A DNA stretch of 64,000 nt from Lachnospiraceae bacterium AM48-27BH (GTDB lineage Bacteria; Bacillota; Clostridia; Lachnospirales; Lachnospiraceae), in contig QUFC01000010.1 of the NCBI GenBank assembly GCA_003478355.1, positions 40,503-104,502 of the forward strand. The letters are read 5' to 3'. The notes beneath the pieces were generated by a model, which saw only the letters and a program-made list of their open reading frames with translations, searched no databases and was not told the origin of the DNA. This document shows, in pieces, positions 16,278 to 25,194 of this stretch (positions are counted from its first letter, which is position 1; the number at the start of each line of letters is the position of its first letter). The position numbers and the translations under genes are program-made.

Positions 16278-18149
16278 TTAGGCTGTGTGATCCTCGGAAC
16301 CGGAAGAAGCAGTTGTTACGTCCTCTTCGATTGCGATTGCAGAGTATACACGAGTAAGAGCACCAGAGCATCTGGTCTCAAGCAGGGATTTCTCCTGGTT
16401 GAAGTCGATATCGAACTGAGTGAAGTGAGTAACCTCTCCACCCTTGGTTGCACCGAGGGAGTAATCAGCCAGATTTGCGATAATGGCAACCAGCTTCTTC
16501 TTTTTGCTGTCGGAAGTAGTTCTAGTCTTACCCTCAAACTGCTCCGCAGTATTGATACTGCCAACATTCAGTGCAGTGGCAAGTTCGGTCTTGGAAGAGT
16601 AAATACGTCTTCCGTTGATGTCTCTTGCCAGGAGCATCTGATTCAGCATATGAGGAGTAATGAACAGATCCGGGGTACCGGTGCCCTTATAATCCTCTCT
16701 TGCATACAGAACGGTATTGATCATGGCCTCTGCGATGATGTAGTTCTCACCAAAGTTAGCCGCGGTATTGGTTCCCTGAAGTTCTTTCTTAGCAGCTGCG
16801 ACATCGAGATCAACGTGAATGGTGTACAGATCATCATCCAGCCAAATCGGTCTGATGTGATCCGGAGAAATCTTGCCTTCATCTCCGTCGTCTCTGCCAT
16901 CACCCAGCATGATTGCAGTTGCCAGCTCTTCATTGAGCATCAGGCGGTCGATGTTGTACAGGTATGCCACATAGTCGAAATCGGTGATGTCGATGATATC
17001 ATCTCTATGCAGCGCACTCTTTACGTACACAGTCTGAGGGTCGGTAGTTCTGCGAACCAGCTTGAAGTTGCCAGTCTGCTTCTTCTGTTTTCCCTTAGTA
17101 TAGCCTTTAGCCTTAAGAGCATCGATGTTACGGATATCTACCTGGCTAGTTCTGATTCTGGAAATCGGACTCTTATGAACTTTGTTCATTACAGTTGTGA
17201 TCCAACCCTGGTCGTTAGTAATCAGCTCCGGTGCACCAGGACGTACATCCTTGTATTCCGGGAACAGAAGTGTTACATTGCCATCTCCTGTCTGAGCAAA
17301 TCCGCTTGCAAGAGCATCATGCTGAAGTGCATTCTCATTAGCATAGATCTCCAGCGCGGTCTGGAATGTTCCTACCTGGCTTGTCTTTGCCAGCTTAAGG
17401 ATTTCCTCCTGGTCTGCGTGAGACAGAAAGCTCTTATCATCGCGCTTGTCGGTGTCAAAAACATTGTGTTTCATATTGTCATCTCCTCCTTTAGATTCAT
17501 CATCCTCTTTTTTAGGATTTTCTTTGTCTACGAATTCAGCCATCATGGCGAAAACTGCTGTCTGCTGTTTCTCGTTCATGGATTTAAAAATGTCTTCGAT
17601 AGTCTCAACCTTATCGTCTTTTTTCTCTCCATTATCTGATTTGTCATTAGGCTCGATTTTTTCTTCTTCCTTCTTTTTATCCAGCTCATCTGCGGAATGC
17701 TCCAACCGACCCATGATCATTTCATTATAGCCAATGACAATACCGGTTTCCCCATCGCCATGCATCACCACATCATCGATAAATGCTCCTGGATTTGCAC
17801 CGGCTAATACCAGACTTACTTCTCTGATAATGCCATGAACAACATCGTGTCCGGCCTGTTTAAGCTGATTGGCAAAGATAGAAAGAGACTGTACGTCGCC
17901 ATGTTTTACAAGTTCCCGTGCAGTCTTTCCTGATTCTGTATCATTAAATTCACAGAACGCATAAACTCCTTCATCTCTATTTTCGAGATGAGCTAATCCA
18001 AGCACATTCGCCGGATCAGCATGATTATGCATCCATACTAACGGGACAGTCTGCCCGTTCTGTCCTTTGAAAGCGTCTTTTTTAATGACTCTTCCATCGG
18101 CACACTGAAGATCATTTCTAGTGGCCCAGCCACCAAAGTCATACTTCAT
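16278..18149 (-). CDS. prohead protease-major capsid protein fusion
   Basis: 623 residues from ATG 18149 (MKYDFGGW) behind AGGAGG; upstream in-frame codons belong to the preceding gene's reading frame overlap. Residues ~1-180 are an S78-type HK97 prohead protease (LVWMHNHADPANVLG, VQSLSIFANQLKQ, REVSLVLAGANPGAFI). An acidic, Lys/Glu/Asp-rich linker (about 185-225) may act as scaffold. The rest is an HK97-fold major capsid protein (LLFPEYKDVRPGAPELI; SPISRIRTSQ). Inside the frame, ATG 17474 has a strong site (AAAGGAGGAG), so a free capsid protein of about 398 residues is probably made as well. Confidence 0.9.
   Translation of the reverse strand: MKYDFGGWATRNDLQCADGRVIKKDAFKGQNGQTVPLVWMHNHADPANVLGLAHLENRDEGVYAFCEFNDTESGKTARELVKHGDVQSLSIFANQLKQAGHDVVHGIIREVSLVLAGANPGAFIDDVVMHGDGETGIVIGYNEMIMGRLEHSADELDKKKEEEKIEPNDKSDNGEKKDDKVETIEDIFKSMNEKQQTAVFAMMAEFVDKENPKKEDDESKGGDDNMKHNVFDTDKRDDKSFLSHADQEEILKLAKTSQVGTFQTALEIYANENALQHDALASGFAQTGDGNVTLLFPEYKDVRPGAPELITNDQGWITTVMNKVHKSPISRIRTSQVDIRNIDALKAKGYTKGKQKKQTGNFKLVRRTTDPQTVYVKSALHRDDIIDITDFDYVAYLYNIDRLMLNEELATAIMLGDGRDDGDEGKISPDHIRPIWLDDDLYTIHVDLDVAAAKKELQGTNTAANFGENYIIAEAMINTVLYAREDYKGTGTPDLFITPHMLNQMLLARDINGRRIYSSKTELATALNVGSINTAEQFEGKTRTTSDSKKKKLVAIIANLADYSLGATKGGEVTHFTQFDIDFNQEKSLLETRCSGALTRVYSAIAIEEDVTTASSGSEDHTA
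17474..17496 (-). promoter_or_regulatory. internal Shine-Dalgarno and start for free capsid protein
   Basis: AAAGGAGGAG, eight bases, then ATG at 17474 in frame with the protease-capsid fusion. As strong as any start in the operon. It would yield the capsid protein without the protease, supplying the high copy number needed while the fusion is made at lower level. Confidence 0.7.
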
Positions 18150-18162
18150 TTTGATTTTCCTC

Positions 18163-19047
18163 CTATTTTCTGATATAGTACGATAACGGATGCGATGTCT
18201 TCTTTGATGAGCTGGAAGACTTTTTCTTTGATTTCTTGACCTTCTTGTACTCTGACTGAATCTTGTCAAATTCATCCTGATAGGTTTGTTCATATGACGA
18301 ATCAAGGTCAGCTTTAGCCGCTTTGTAAGCTTCTCTAACTGACTTAACCGCTGCTTTAAGCTCGGAGCTAACTTTTGCTCTTTCACTTTTAGCATTAGCA
18401 TGGTTCTCAGCTTTTTCTTCCTTGGTATCGGACGATACTTTCACTTTCTTGTTTGTCGCATCTGTTCGAACACTAGCCTTGTCCGTTTTGGCATCGCTAC
18501 TGATTTTTGCTTTATCTGATTTTGCATCGTTTCTAAGCTTTGCAATCTTTGCGGTTCTTTCAGCAACACGCTTAGATCTCTCAGCCTTAGATAATCCTGA
18601 TGGAATTTCTATTGCCATCAAACGCTCGATTTCGGCATCCTTTTTATTATCGATTCGTTCCTTCTGGCTAGATGATTCCTTTTCAATTTCTTCCAAATCA
18701 GAATCTTTATCAGTATCGATGCTTTTCTTCCTATCGGAAGCATTTTGGGTTAAGGCCTCATTCAGTTCTTTCAAACGAGAAGATATCTGTTCCTTCGTTG
18801 CTTCTGCTTTTTCACGAAGTTCCGTAATTTTCTGATCTCGCTTTTCCTGCTCTTCTTTGACCTTTGCTGCCTTTTCAGATTTGATATTATTTTTTGTATA
18901 AGACCAAATCTTCTTTCCCTCATCATTCAGCGATGTGGTAGAACGGCCTTTTAACTCTCTGGTACGCATATAGTATTCATGCGCTTTCTGAGGATCGTAA
19001 TAGGGCGATGCATAATGTCTAAGAACCGCAACTTTAGGTTCATCCAT
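18163..19047 (-). CDS. tagged coiled-coil protein of the head operon
   Basis: 294 residues, ATG 19047, overlapping the portal stop. Begins with VLRHYASPYYDPQKAHEYYM and RELKGRST, then a very charged helical region of about 200 residues (Lys, Glu, Asp, Ser) and a Ser/Lys-rich end. The opening L-R-H-Y-A is a variant of the tag seen on other proteins of this region. It lies between portal and protease-capsid genes; a scaffold-like or packaged role is possible. The function is unknown. Confidence 0.6.
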   Translation of the reverse strand: MDEPKVAVLRHYASPYYDPQKAHEYYMRTRELKGRSTTSLNDEGKKIWSYTKNNIKSEKAAKVKEEQEKRDQKITELREKAEATKEQISSRLKELNEALTQNASDRKKSIDTDKDSDLEEIEKESSSQKERIDNKKDAEIERLMAIEIPSGLSKAERSKRVAERTAKIAKLRNDAKSDKAKISSDAKTDKASVRTDATNKKVKVSSDTKEEKAENHANAKSERAKVSSELKAAVKSVREAYKAAKADLDSSYEQTYQDEFDKIQSEYKKVKKSKKKSSSSSKKTSHPLSYYIRK

Positions 19048-20399
19048 TAAGAATCATCTCCCTCCTTATCATCGCCAGACGTATAATTGCCGATGATGTC
19101 ATCGATTTGTGCAGAAATGCTGTCAAGAACTTCATTAACCAGAGCATCGTAATCACTGGTATCGCTGGATTCTGTTTCTTCACCGCTCGTCGTAGCATCT
19201 GTTACGGAACTACCACCAGGCTCACTTAAATTGCTGTTTCTCAATTCATCAGCCTTAGGATCAGCGGATGGCTTCCAACCAATTACCTGTCTGATTTCGT
19301 TTGATGTAGCAATTTCATTTCTGGTAAACTTATCAGAAATTTCAGCAAGATCAGCTACCGGAACAAGCTTGAATGGATCTCTAAAGAACATGATTGACTT
19401 GTTTTGGGCTCTGGCAGTCTTCGTTAAGAATTTTCTCTTCATTTCATCAACGATTGCGGAAATGATCGGTTCGATTGTCCGGTTGTAATAATTCAGCATA
19501 GTCTTCTCGTCTGCGGTACCATCTAAGATGCTCTGAGTAATTCCTAACTGGCTGTAAAGCATACTCGTTAAGTATTCAATCTGCTTCATTAGATTGTTTT
19601 CCAACGAACGATTCAACTGTGTGATTCGCTCTGTTCCGTCAGTATAAGCAATGCCATACTTAGAACCGGACAACTGCTGCTCGATATCTTTACGCCGCTT
19701 CTCTGCCTGCTGACGCCTTGCCTCTGATTTAATTACATAAGGTAGCTGAATGATCAAATCCAACTTGCCGGAGCTGCTCTGTTCATCGACAGCATCTAAC
19801 AAATTCAATTTTCGAATAAGCCTCTGCATCGTCGAATTCGGTTCGTTAATTACCGCATACAGTGGATTTTCTACGATAGCAACCGTATCTTTCGGAACAA
19901 CAATTTCTTGTTTTCGCCCAGTATTTTCGTTATATACCTCAACACGGACGTGACGAGGATACCAGTCACGAATTCGACCAACTCGCATCGAAAGAATCTG
20001 ATATCCTTTTGTGTCATCTGGATCATCATCGGTATCCACAGGAATGATTGCTACACAGCCTTCATCCATCATGGACATAACAACATCTTGGATAAATGCC
20101 CTACCAGTCTGATCAAGATTGGCTTCCAACGACAAACATTCGTTTAAACCGCTTTTTATAACATTTAAAAACCGCCCTTCATCATCCAACTGAACGTGCT
20201 GAATGTTGATGGCGGCTACGTCTAAAGCGATTCTATTGTATACGGACGTGACTATCGATCTTTCGTTTCCTCTGGTAAGGCGAAAACGATCAGGACGATA
20301 TGAATAACCCGAACCGATATTCTGTGACATCATGGTAGGGGCTCTATTGCGAAAAGCATTCCAGGCATTTTTAAACCTGGAACTTAATGATAAATCCAT
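19047..20399 (-). CDS. portal protein
   Basis: 450 residues, ATG 20399 behind TTAGGAGGTG. HK97-type portal family: NRIALDVAAINIQHVQLDD near residue 60, QLPYVIKSEARRQQAEKRRKD and the MLYSQLGITQSILDGTADE segment are typical. It forms the dodecameric DNA gate of the head. A strong terminator precedes it, so it may depend on readthrough from the terminase region. Confidence 0.9.
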   Translation of the reverse strand: MDLSLSSRFKNAWNAFRNRAPTMMSQNIGSGYSYRPDRFRLTRGNERSIVTSVYNRIALDVAAINIQHVQLDDEGRFLNVIKSGLNECLSLEANLDQTGRAFIQDVVMSMMDEGCVAIIPVDTDDDPDDTKGYQILSMRVGRIRDWYPRHVRVEVYNENTGRKQEIVVPKDTVAIVENPLYAVINEPNSTMQRLIRKLNLLDAVDEQSSSGKLDLIIQLPYVIKSEARRQQAEKRRKDIEQQLSGSKYGIAYTDGTERITQLNRSLENNLMKQIEYLTSMLYSQLGITQSILDGTADEKTMLNYYNRTIEPIISAIVDEMKRKFLTKTARAQNKSIMFFRDPFKLVPVADLAEISDKFTRNEIATSNEIRQVIGWKPSADPKADELRNSNLSEPGGSSVTDATTSGEETESSDTSDYDALVNEVLDSISAQIDDIIGNYTSGDDKEGDDS

Positions 20400-20426
20400 T
20401 TTGAATTCTCACCTCCTAAAAATAGG

Positions 20427-20459
20427 CAAAAAAAAAGACCCCTTTTCTTAAGAGGTCTC
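20427..20459 (-). terminator. terminator between immunity-like gene and portal
   Basis: Stem AGACC(CCTT)...(AAGA)GGTCT with nine T residues after it on the minus strand (20427-20435 as A on plus). A strong intrinsic terminator inside the head operon, directly after the toxin/immunity-like pair. Confidence 0.85.
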
Positions 20460-20467
20460 CAGTAATT

Positions 20468-20671
20468 TTACACCGGTATTTTGTTCAGTATAGATTCGCA
20501 TATGATTCCGTTACTATCGGGATTATAATGCTCGTCTAAACACTTCAGTGTCAGGAAATTCCCAACCTTTTCTTCTATGTCTGCCCAATATTCATCGGTC
20601 TCAGATAAACCGTTAAAATTGCAGTCCAATCCGAGTGACTGCATAAGGTTTATTTCTTCTTCACTGAACAT
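20468..20671 (-). CDS. small acidic protein, putative immunity partner
   Basis: 67 residues, strongly acidic (MFSEEEINLMQSLGLDCNF; DEYWADIEEKVGNFLTL), ATG 20671, starting 4 bases after the tagged nuclease-like gene. Size, charge and tight coupling to a basic putative nuclease fit an immunity or antitoxin protein. No known family is claimed. Confidence 0.55.
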   Translation of the reverse strand: MFSEEEINLMQSLGLDCNFNGLSETDEYWADIEEKVGNFLTLKCLDEHYNPDSNGIICESILNKIPV

Positions 20672-20675
20672 ATGC

Positions 20676-21158
20676 TCATCCTTTCTTTAAATATTTACGC
20701 TTTGTTCTACTTCCTGTACACCAAGTGGTTGTTATGGTTCCATTTTCAGGATTCACTGCTACTGTCGCAGATTTCCCTATAAACTGCTGACTTGGTCGTC
20801 CAAGGTTATCGGTTTTTGTTTTAATGCTACCATGATTCAACGGATTTTTCAATGCATCCAAAATTCCTTCAACGGTTACCGGTCTTGATTCTGTTTGTGT
20901 CCTATCAAGGGCATGATCTGAAAAGCGTGTAACCAATATTCCGTTTGAAGCTTTTACAGGTGTTCGCAACTTACTATTCATTCTTGCCTGGATAGAGCTT
21001 CTATCATGAGCTAATTGTTCTTTCGTTCTCCGAACTCCCCATTTCATACCTTTTATTCCATAATGCATCAAATTATCATTTGATTCGATACGAGCTACTT
21101 TTCTGATGGTGTAGGGTCGTAATACAGAAGAGCAATCAATTAACTTTGCTATTAGCAT
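20676..21158 (-). CDS. tagged nuclease-toxin-like protein (PBECR-type, putative)
   Basis: 160 residues, ATG 21158 after AGGGGG. Residues ~28-46 carry the tag NLMHYGIKGMKWGVRRTKE. The C-terminal ~95 residues (FSDHALDRTQTESRPVT, ALKNPLNHGSIK, GKSATVAVNPENGTITTTW) have the layout of BECR-fold RNase toxins found in phage polyvalent proteins: an early His and Arg, then strands ending in a Thr-rich motif. Basic overall, followed at once by a small acidic gene. It sits between terminase and portal. The nuclease assignment is inferred from pattern; cargo delivery with the virion is a hypothesis. Confidence 0.6.
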   Translation of the reverse strand: MLIAKLIDCSSVLRPYTIRKVARIESNDNLMHYGIKGMKWGVRRTKEQLAHDRSSIQARMNSKLRTPVKASNGILVTRFSDHALDRTQTESRPVTVEGILDALKNPLNHGSIKTKTDNLGRPSQQFIGKSATVAVNPENGTITTTWCTGSRTKRKYLKKG

Positions 21159-21169
21159 CTTTATACCCC

Positions 21170-22915
21170 CTACTCGAATGCTTCCCGATTCGCCTTGAAT
21201 GCGATGTACGCATCCATCATTGCGGCGACGGCGTCGATTTTTTGCTCATACCGCTTTTTCAGCAATTTACGGTTCCCGTTAGTATCTTCCAGAGTAATAC
21301 AGTTTCCCATAGCAAATGTCATCAAATCCTCATCAAACAGGAGCATTCGCTCTTCTGAAAGTTTCTTCAATTCGCCAAGTGGGACAGATTCTGTCTTTGC
21401 ACCCTGGATAACTTTTTCTATTCCGAATGGTCCATTTTCACTTGCCCAACGTTCAACAAATTCCTTTGCATTGTATGGGTCATAACCAAAGCATCGTACA
21501 TCATAACCGCATTCAATAATATGGTTATCCAAATCCTCATATACTTCCATCATGTCAAGAACCGTCCCTTCCAACACAATAAGACTTCCCTCTTTCATAA
21601 ACTGATCGTATTTAATTCTCATTGCTGCTGGGAGTTTCATCAGAGTCGATGAGGAAATGTAGTTTCTGGTTTTGACGCCGAATGATCCGTTCGACAATGG
21701 GAATAAAAATGTGAATGCACAGAAATCGTCGCCTTGTGATAAATCAGCTCCCAAAGAACATGGCATCTGCCAATAATCTCGATGGCGATGTGGGAGAGTT
21801 TCTTCATATGTAAAGTAATATGTGTATCCCTCCATAGGAAGTCCGAAGCGCTTAGCCAAAATATCGTTTCGAGCTGCCGGAGCCTTTTCTGCTCTCTCAA
21901 CGTCCAGCTGATAGGTTTCATAAGAAACAGTCTTTCCAAGGTTCGGATTTGCTTTCAACCATTTATCCGGATCGGCAACCTCATCGATAGAATCCAGCTT
22001 ATACCACCAGATCGATACGTGCGGATTGATATAATCCCCTTTTAGAATATCCATCAATTCCATTTTGATTGTATCGCCAGCACCGTTACGGACAGTACCC
22101 TCTGAACTGATCGCAACGATAAGGTAGTCGTTGACCTTCGATGCACCCTGTTCGATTGCTCCGATTACATCTTCTCGAATATCACCAGAAAGCCACTCGT
22201 CAACCGTCGCCACTTTAAGCTGAAGTCCCTGAAGTTTGTCGATTCTCATTGGACGAATTTCAAGAAGCGATCCAGTAAGGAAGTTTTCAATTCCTTTCTT
22301 AGTGGATGCCAATTTCATTCTATTCGCCTTTGATCCGGTTGTGTTCTGCAACGATCCTTCTGTAAGGAACTTATAGAAAGGTCCTCTTGATCTGGTAATA
22401 GCGGTTCGAATCGGGGACAACACCTCTTCTGCCTGCTTCATCGTCGGGGCTGTGGTTATCTGATGTGTCGTTGTGACATCAACATTTAAGAAGAAATTCT
22501 GCAAGCATGAACCATACATTGACTTTGCAGCACCTCTGGCCACTATGAGATATTGCTTATTAACCAATCTTTTTCGGATAGACTTGGTAACGTAATGTCC
22601 TCCATGGCCATCCTCATAAGGTTCGTATACGCTTCGCTCAACAAAATAGTACCAACCGAAAATCTGTTCAGCCCAAACTTTAAATGTGTCAAGCAGTTTC
22701 AAATCTGAACCGTCAGTTAAAGTAAGCTCATTTTCGCAATAGCTGATAAAGCCCTCTACTGCTTGGTCATCGTAATAAATTCCCGGATTCGCAATGAGAT
22801 CATCGATTCGGTTCATCTCCATCTCGATTTCTCGACATACCGGAATTTCGCCACGAATTACGGCATCACGAAACATGCCGTAGTATTTCGGGACGGCAGT
22901 GTTCGATAACGCCAT
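21170..22915 (-). CDS. terL: terminase large subunit
   Basis: 581 residues, ATG 22915. ATPase half: QYLIVARGAAKSMYGS is the Walker A-like motif and LKVATVDEWLSG the Walker B region. Nuclease half: GADLSQGDDFCAFTF (first metal-binding Asp) and KIDAVAAMMDAYIAF (last Asp). It pumps DNA into the prohead and cuts it. HK97-like TerL with an HNH nuclease two to four genes upstream points to cohesive-end packaging. Confidence 0.95.
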   Translation of the reverse strand: MALSNTAVPKYYGMFRDAVIRGEIPVCREIEMEMNRIDDLIANPGIYYDDQAVEGFISYCENELTLTDGSDLKLLDTFKVWAEQIFGWYYFVERSVYEPYEDGHGGHYVTKSIRKRLVNKQYLIVARGAAKSMYGSCLQNFFLNVDVTTTHQITTAPTMKQAEEVLSPIRTAITRSRGPFYKFLTEGSLQNTTGSKANRMKLASTKKGIENFLTGSLLEIRPMRIDKLQGLQLKVATVDEWLSGDIREDVIGAIEQGASKVNDYLIVAISSEGTVRNGAGDTIKMELMDILKGDYINPHVSIWWYKLDSIDEVADPDKWLKANPNLGKTVSYETYQLDVERAEKAPAARNDILAKRFGLPMEGYTYYFTYEETLPHRHRDYWQMPCSLGADLSQGDDFCAFTFLFPLSNGSFGVKTRNYISSSTLMKLPAAMRIKYDQFMKEGSLIVLEGTVLDMMEVYEDLDNHIIECGYDVRCFGYDPYNAKEFVERWASENGPFGIEKVIQGAKTESVPLGELKKLSEERMLLFDEDLMTFAMGNCITLEDTNGNRKLLKKRYEQKIDAVAAMMDAYIAFKANREAFE

Positions 22916-22927
22916 TATTTTCTTCTC

Positions 22928-23341
22928 CTACTTCTTCTTATTCGGGTTTGCAGCAATGTACTGTGCAGCCTCTTTAAGATTGAATTCCTTTGTCATTGCA
23001 GTCTTGACGGCATAAGTCATTGCTCCGGCCGCAGCCATAGTCAACGCTTTCTTTCCTGACGCAGAAAGAATTTCTGACACATACTTTCTGCCAGGTGCGA
23101 TGTCATCTTCTGTAAGATTCTTAAACTCGCGTTCTAATTTAAGTCTCTCAATTCTTTTCTTCAGATCGGAATCGGACATTGTTCGCCGATTCTTAACAGC
23201 AACCTTACGTGCTGCTACCTCATTCTTATCGTCTGAGGGCTTGGAAGAGTGTCCACTGGCTCTGGCAAGCTGTGCCTCCGATCTTCGAACTCCCCATTTC
23301 ATTCCAAGAATTCCATGGTGTGCTAAATAGGCGTTATTCAT
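22928..23341 (-). CDS. tagged small protein of the packaging region
   Basis: 137 residues, ATG 23341. Residues 5-20 are YLAHHGILGMKWGVRR, the clearest copy of the shared tag. After a basic linker comes a helical region (DLKKRIERLKLEREFKNLT) and a hydrophobic helix (KKALTMAAAGAMTYAVKTAM). Located just before TerL. The function is unknown; the tag suggests placement in or on the capsid. Confidence 0.65.
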   Translation of the reverse strand: MNNAYLAHHGILGMKWGVRRSEAQLARASGHSSKPSDDKNEVAARKVAVKNRRTMSDSDLKKRIERLKLEREFKNLTEDDIAPGRKYVSEILSASGKKALTMAAAGAMTYAVKTAMTKEFNLKEAAQYIAANPNKKK

Positions 23342-23877
23342 TTTGAATCTCCCTCCTTTGCGATGTAACTGGTAACACCTCCACTGGCATTGGATGTCTG
23401 ATAATACGGGACTTCATGAATCACAAGGTCTTCACTAAGCACTTTTCCAGACGTATCCAAAGTTTGAGTCCGATGCGCCTTTGGTGTAACTTCATATGAT
23501 CCGGAATAATGCTCAGGCTCATCTGGATCGGTGTCATCGTTTTCCGCAGCAACATTTAGACGCCATTCGTATTCACTGATTTGTGTTTTATAACACTCCA
23601 GCACGGCTGAACTAAGCGGCGGATCGAAAAGAAGTTTGACCTTCAAATGCATATAAGATTTGACAAGCATGTATTTGGATTCATTGGAAATGAAATCTTT
23701 CCATGTTGCGCTCTTATCTTCGATCATGAAACCTTTGGATGGGCCGACACCAAGCTGTGTAAGAATCGAGAACACAGAATTGATGTGCATGATCAAATCC
23801 GCATCGAAATGTTCATACTCCTCTGCGATTCCGAGTAATTTCTTGATTGATGTCAGTACACTATCTGTAATATTCAT
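23338..23877 (-). CDS. gp6-like head-tail connector (putative)
   Basis: About 179 residues from ATG 23877 (MNITDSVLTSIKKLLGI) behind GGAGG. The N-terminal ~110 residues are helical with FDADLIMHINSVFSILTQLGVGP and SYMHLKVKLLFDPP, a pattern of gp6-type DNA-packaging connector proteins. The C-terminal 60 residues are acidic and extended. Overlaps the next start by four bases. Confidence 0.6.
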   Translation of the reverse strand: MNITDSVLTSIKKLLGIAEEYEHFDADLIMHINSVFSILTQLGVGPSKGFMIEDKSATWKDFISNESKYMLVKSYMHLKVKLLFDPPLSSAVLECYKTQISEYEWRLNVAAENDDTDPDEPEHYSGSYEVTPKAHRTQTLDTSGKVLSEDLVIHEVPYYQTSNASGGVTSYIAKEGDSK

Positions 23878-23891
23878 GATCGCACCTCCAT

Positions 23892-24110
23892 CTAACAGAG
23901 TTTTATAAACTCGCTCATACAATACCCGCTGATACCGTCCCCAGTCTTTACTTTATAAAAACCGGAAACAGACTCATCGTCGCATACCTTCACAACTGTA
24001 TCCGAGCCGATGATCCCTAATGATCTGGATGCCTGCGTCGGGTCTTTGCGAATGTTTAAATTCATACAATTTACCACAACACCCATAAGTGGCTTCTTGT
24101 TTCCTTCCAT
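23892..24110 (-). CDS. SH3b-domain small protein
   Basis: About 72 residues from ATG 24110 (MEGNKKPL) behind AGGAGGG. Contains one bacterial SH3 domain: VVNCMNLNIRKDPTQASRSLGII and GFYKVKTGDGISGYCM. Such domains usually bind peptidoglycan; no signal peptide is present, so a virion-associated or lysis role is possible. Confidence 0.65.
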   Translation of the reverse strand: MEGNKKPLMGVVVNCMNLNIRKDPTQASRSLGIIGSDTVVKVCDDESVSGFYKVKTGDGISGYCMSEFIKLC

Positions 24111-24121
24111 AATTTTCCCTC

Positions 24122-24538
24122 CTAATGCCTCCATGGGCATGTATCATTTTTTCGTCGTTCATTTGGAACTGTTAAAAGTAGTTTTTCATCTCCATAATGT
24201 ATGGCATTGTGGGTCGATAGAGTTGTTGCGATTAGATACTCTGGATTCAGAACCAAATCAGTCCGCAACAGTATGTCCTGCTGCCTTATTGGGTTCATAT
24301 GATGAATAAGAATCTTTCCACGAATCTCGTAACCATCCAATCCAAGATCACATCCATTATCACGAATAATAATTTTTCTCCGAATGTCCTTCCATTCTTG
24401 AGAATTGTAAAATATCTGATTAAGGTATCTATCAAATCCGAATGTCTCTTCGCCAACTACTCCATCCAAACGAAGATACTCGTATCGTTCCTTAAAAGTT
24501 GGAAGCTGCAAGAGTTCTGAATAGCATCTAAGCATCAT
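24122..24538 (-). CDS. HNH endonuclease
   Basis: About 138 residues from ATG 24538, overlapping the preceding gene. Zinc-free-looking HNH core: WKDIRRKIIIRDNGCDLG, ILIHHMNPI (HH), then STHNAIHYGD. Phage HNH proteins beside terminase stimulate cos cleavage by TerL. Context supports that role. Confidence 0.8.
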   Translation of the reverse strand: MMLRCYSELLQLPTFKERYEYLRLDGVVGEETFGFDRYLNQIFYNSQEWKDIRRKIIIRDNGCDLGLDGYEIRGKILIHHMNPIRQQDILLRTDLVLNPEYLIATTLSTHNAIHYGDEKLLLTVPNERRKNDTCPWRH

Positions 24539-24860
24539 CCACCTCATCTCCATGACCGCTATAACCACGAAATGCTTTTAATGCATCCGCATACAGCTTC
24601 TCAGAATTTTCAATAGATTTTAGATTCTGGGTCTTCGCCTCTATCAGTTCCTTCTGTTTTTCCAAAATCTCTTTTTCGATTCTTTCTTTCGTCGAACCGA
24701 GCTTCAAATAATGAGTAATCACCTGCGACGAAGCGGTTCCCTCTCGTAACTGCTTTTCAGCCAAGTCAACAGCCAATGAAACAAGCTGATTCTCTCTTGC
24801 TTCTGGCGTTAATGCTGGACGCATCATCCTAGAAGACTCGGATTGCTTTGCTTTCCTCAA
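24528..24860 (-). CDS. possible small terminase subunit
   Basis: 110 residues with TTG start at 24860, well placed after GGAAGGAGG. Helical (LAVDLAEKQLREGTASSQVITHYLKLG; ERIEKEILEKQKELIEAKTQ). It opens the packaging cluster, just upstream of HNH and TerL, and follows a 334-bp non-coding stretch, which is where small terminases lie next to their recognition site. Assignment rests on position only. Confidence 0.5.
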   Translation of the reverse strand: MRKAKQSESSRMMRPALTPEARENQLVSLAVDLAEKQLREGTASSQVITHYLKLGSTKERIEKEILEKQKELIEAKTQNLKSIENSEKLYADALKAFRGYSGHGDEVDDA

Positions 24861-25194
24861 AGTTGATGCCTCCTTCCATTTAGTTGTTCGTTACTTCCGT
24901 AAAGGTTTTCACATACTTTTCCAGTATTTAAAAGAGCCTACAAATCATGACAATGCTACTCAACGAAAGGAGAACTAACTTTGAGCCGATCCCACAGAAA
25001 CCGTCGTCAAATATCATGAGTTATAGACCCTTGTAAACACTGGAACAGTTGAAAAGGCTCCCTAAAAATACCCTCCGGGGAAATTTTAAAGACCGCCGCG
25101 ATATGGGTGGGGGTATGTTTTTTAGACACCCCCCTATACCCCTTTTAATCATGTACTGGCGGTTTCGGCTTTTAATATGCCGATGAAATCATTT
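24861..25194. other. non-coding gap, candidate packaging (cos) region
   Basis: 334 bp without a convincing gene. It holds GC-rich clusters unlike the flanking AT-rich DNA: CCCTCCGGGGAAA near 25070, CCGCCGCG near 25093 and a pair of G and C runs (GGTGGGGGTATG ... CACCCCCCTATACCCC, 25107-25142) that can fold. It lies between the RNA polymerase and the presumed small terminase, next to an HNH gene, as cos sites do in HK97-like phages. Confidence 0.4.

Noticed and set aside
16287..17639. 450-codon open frame on the plus strand
   Set aside because: Antisense to the protease-capsid gene, no ribosome site, Cys/Ser/Ile-rich low-quality composition; a shadow frame.
24955..25015. Very short plus-strand gene with GAAAGGAG and TTG start
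   Set aside because: Would encode only 12 residues and runs opposite to the operon; chance match.
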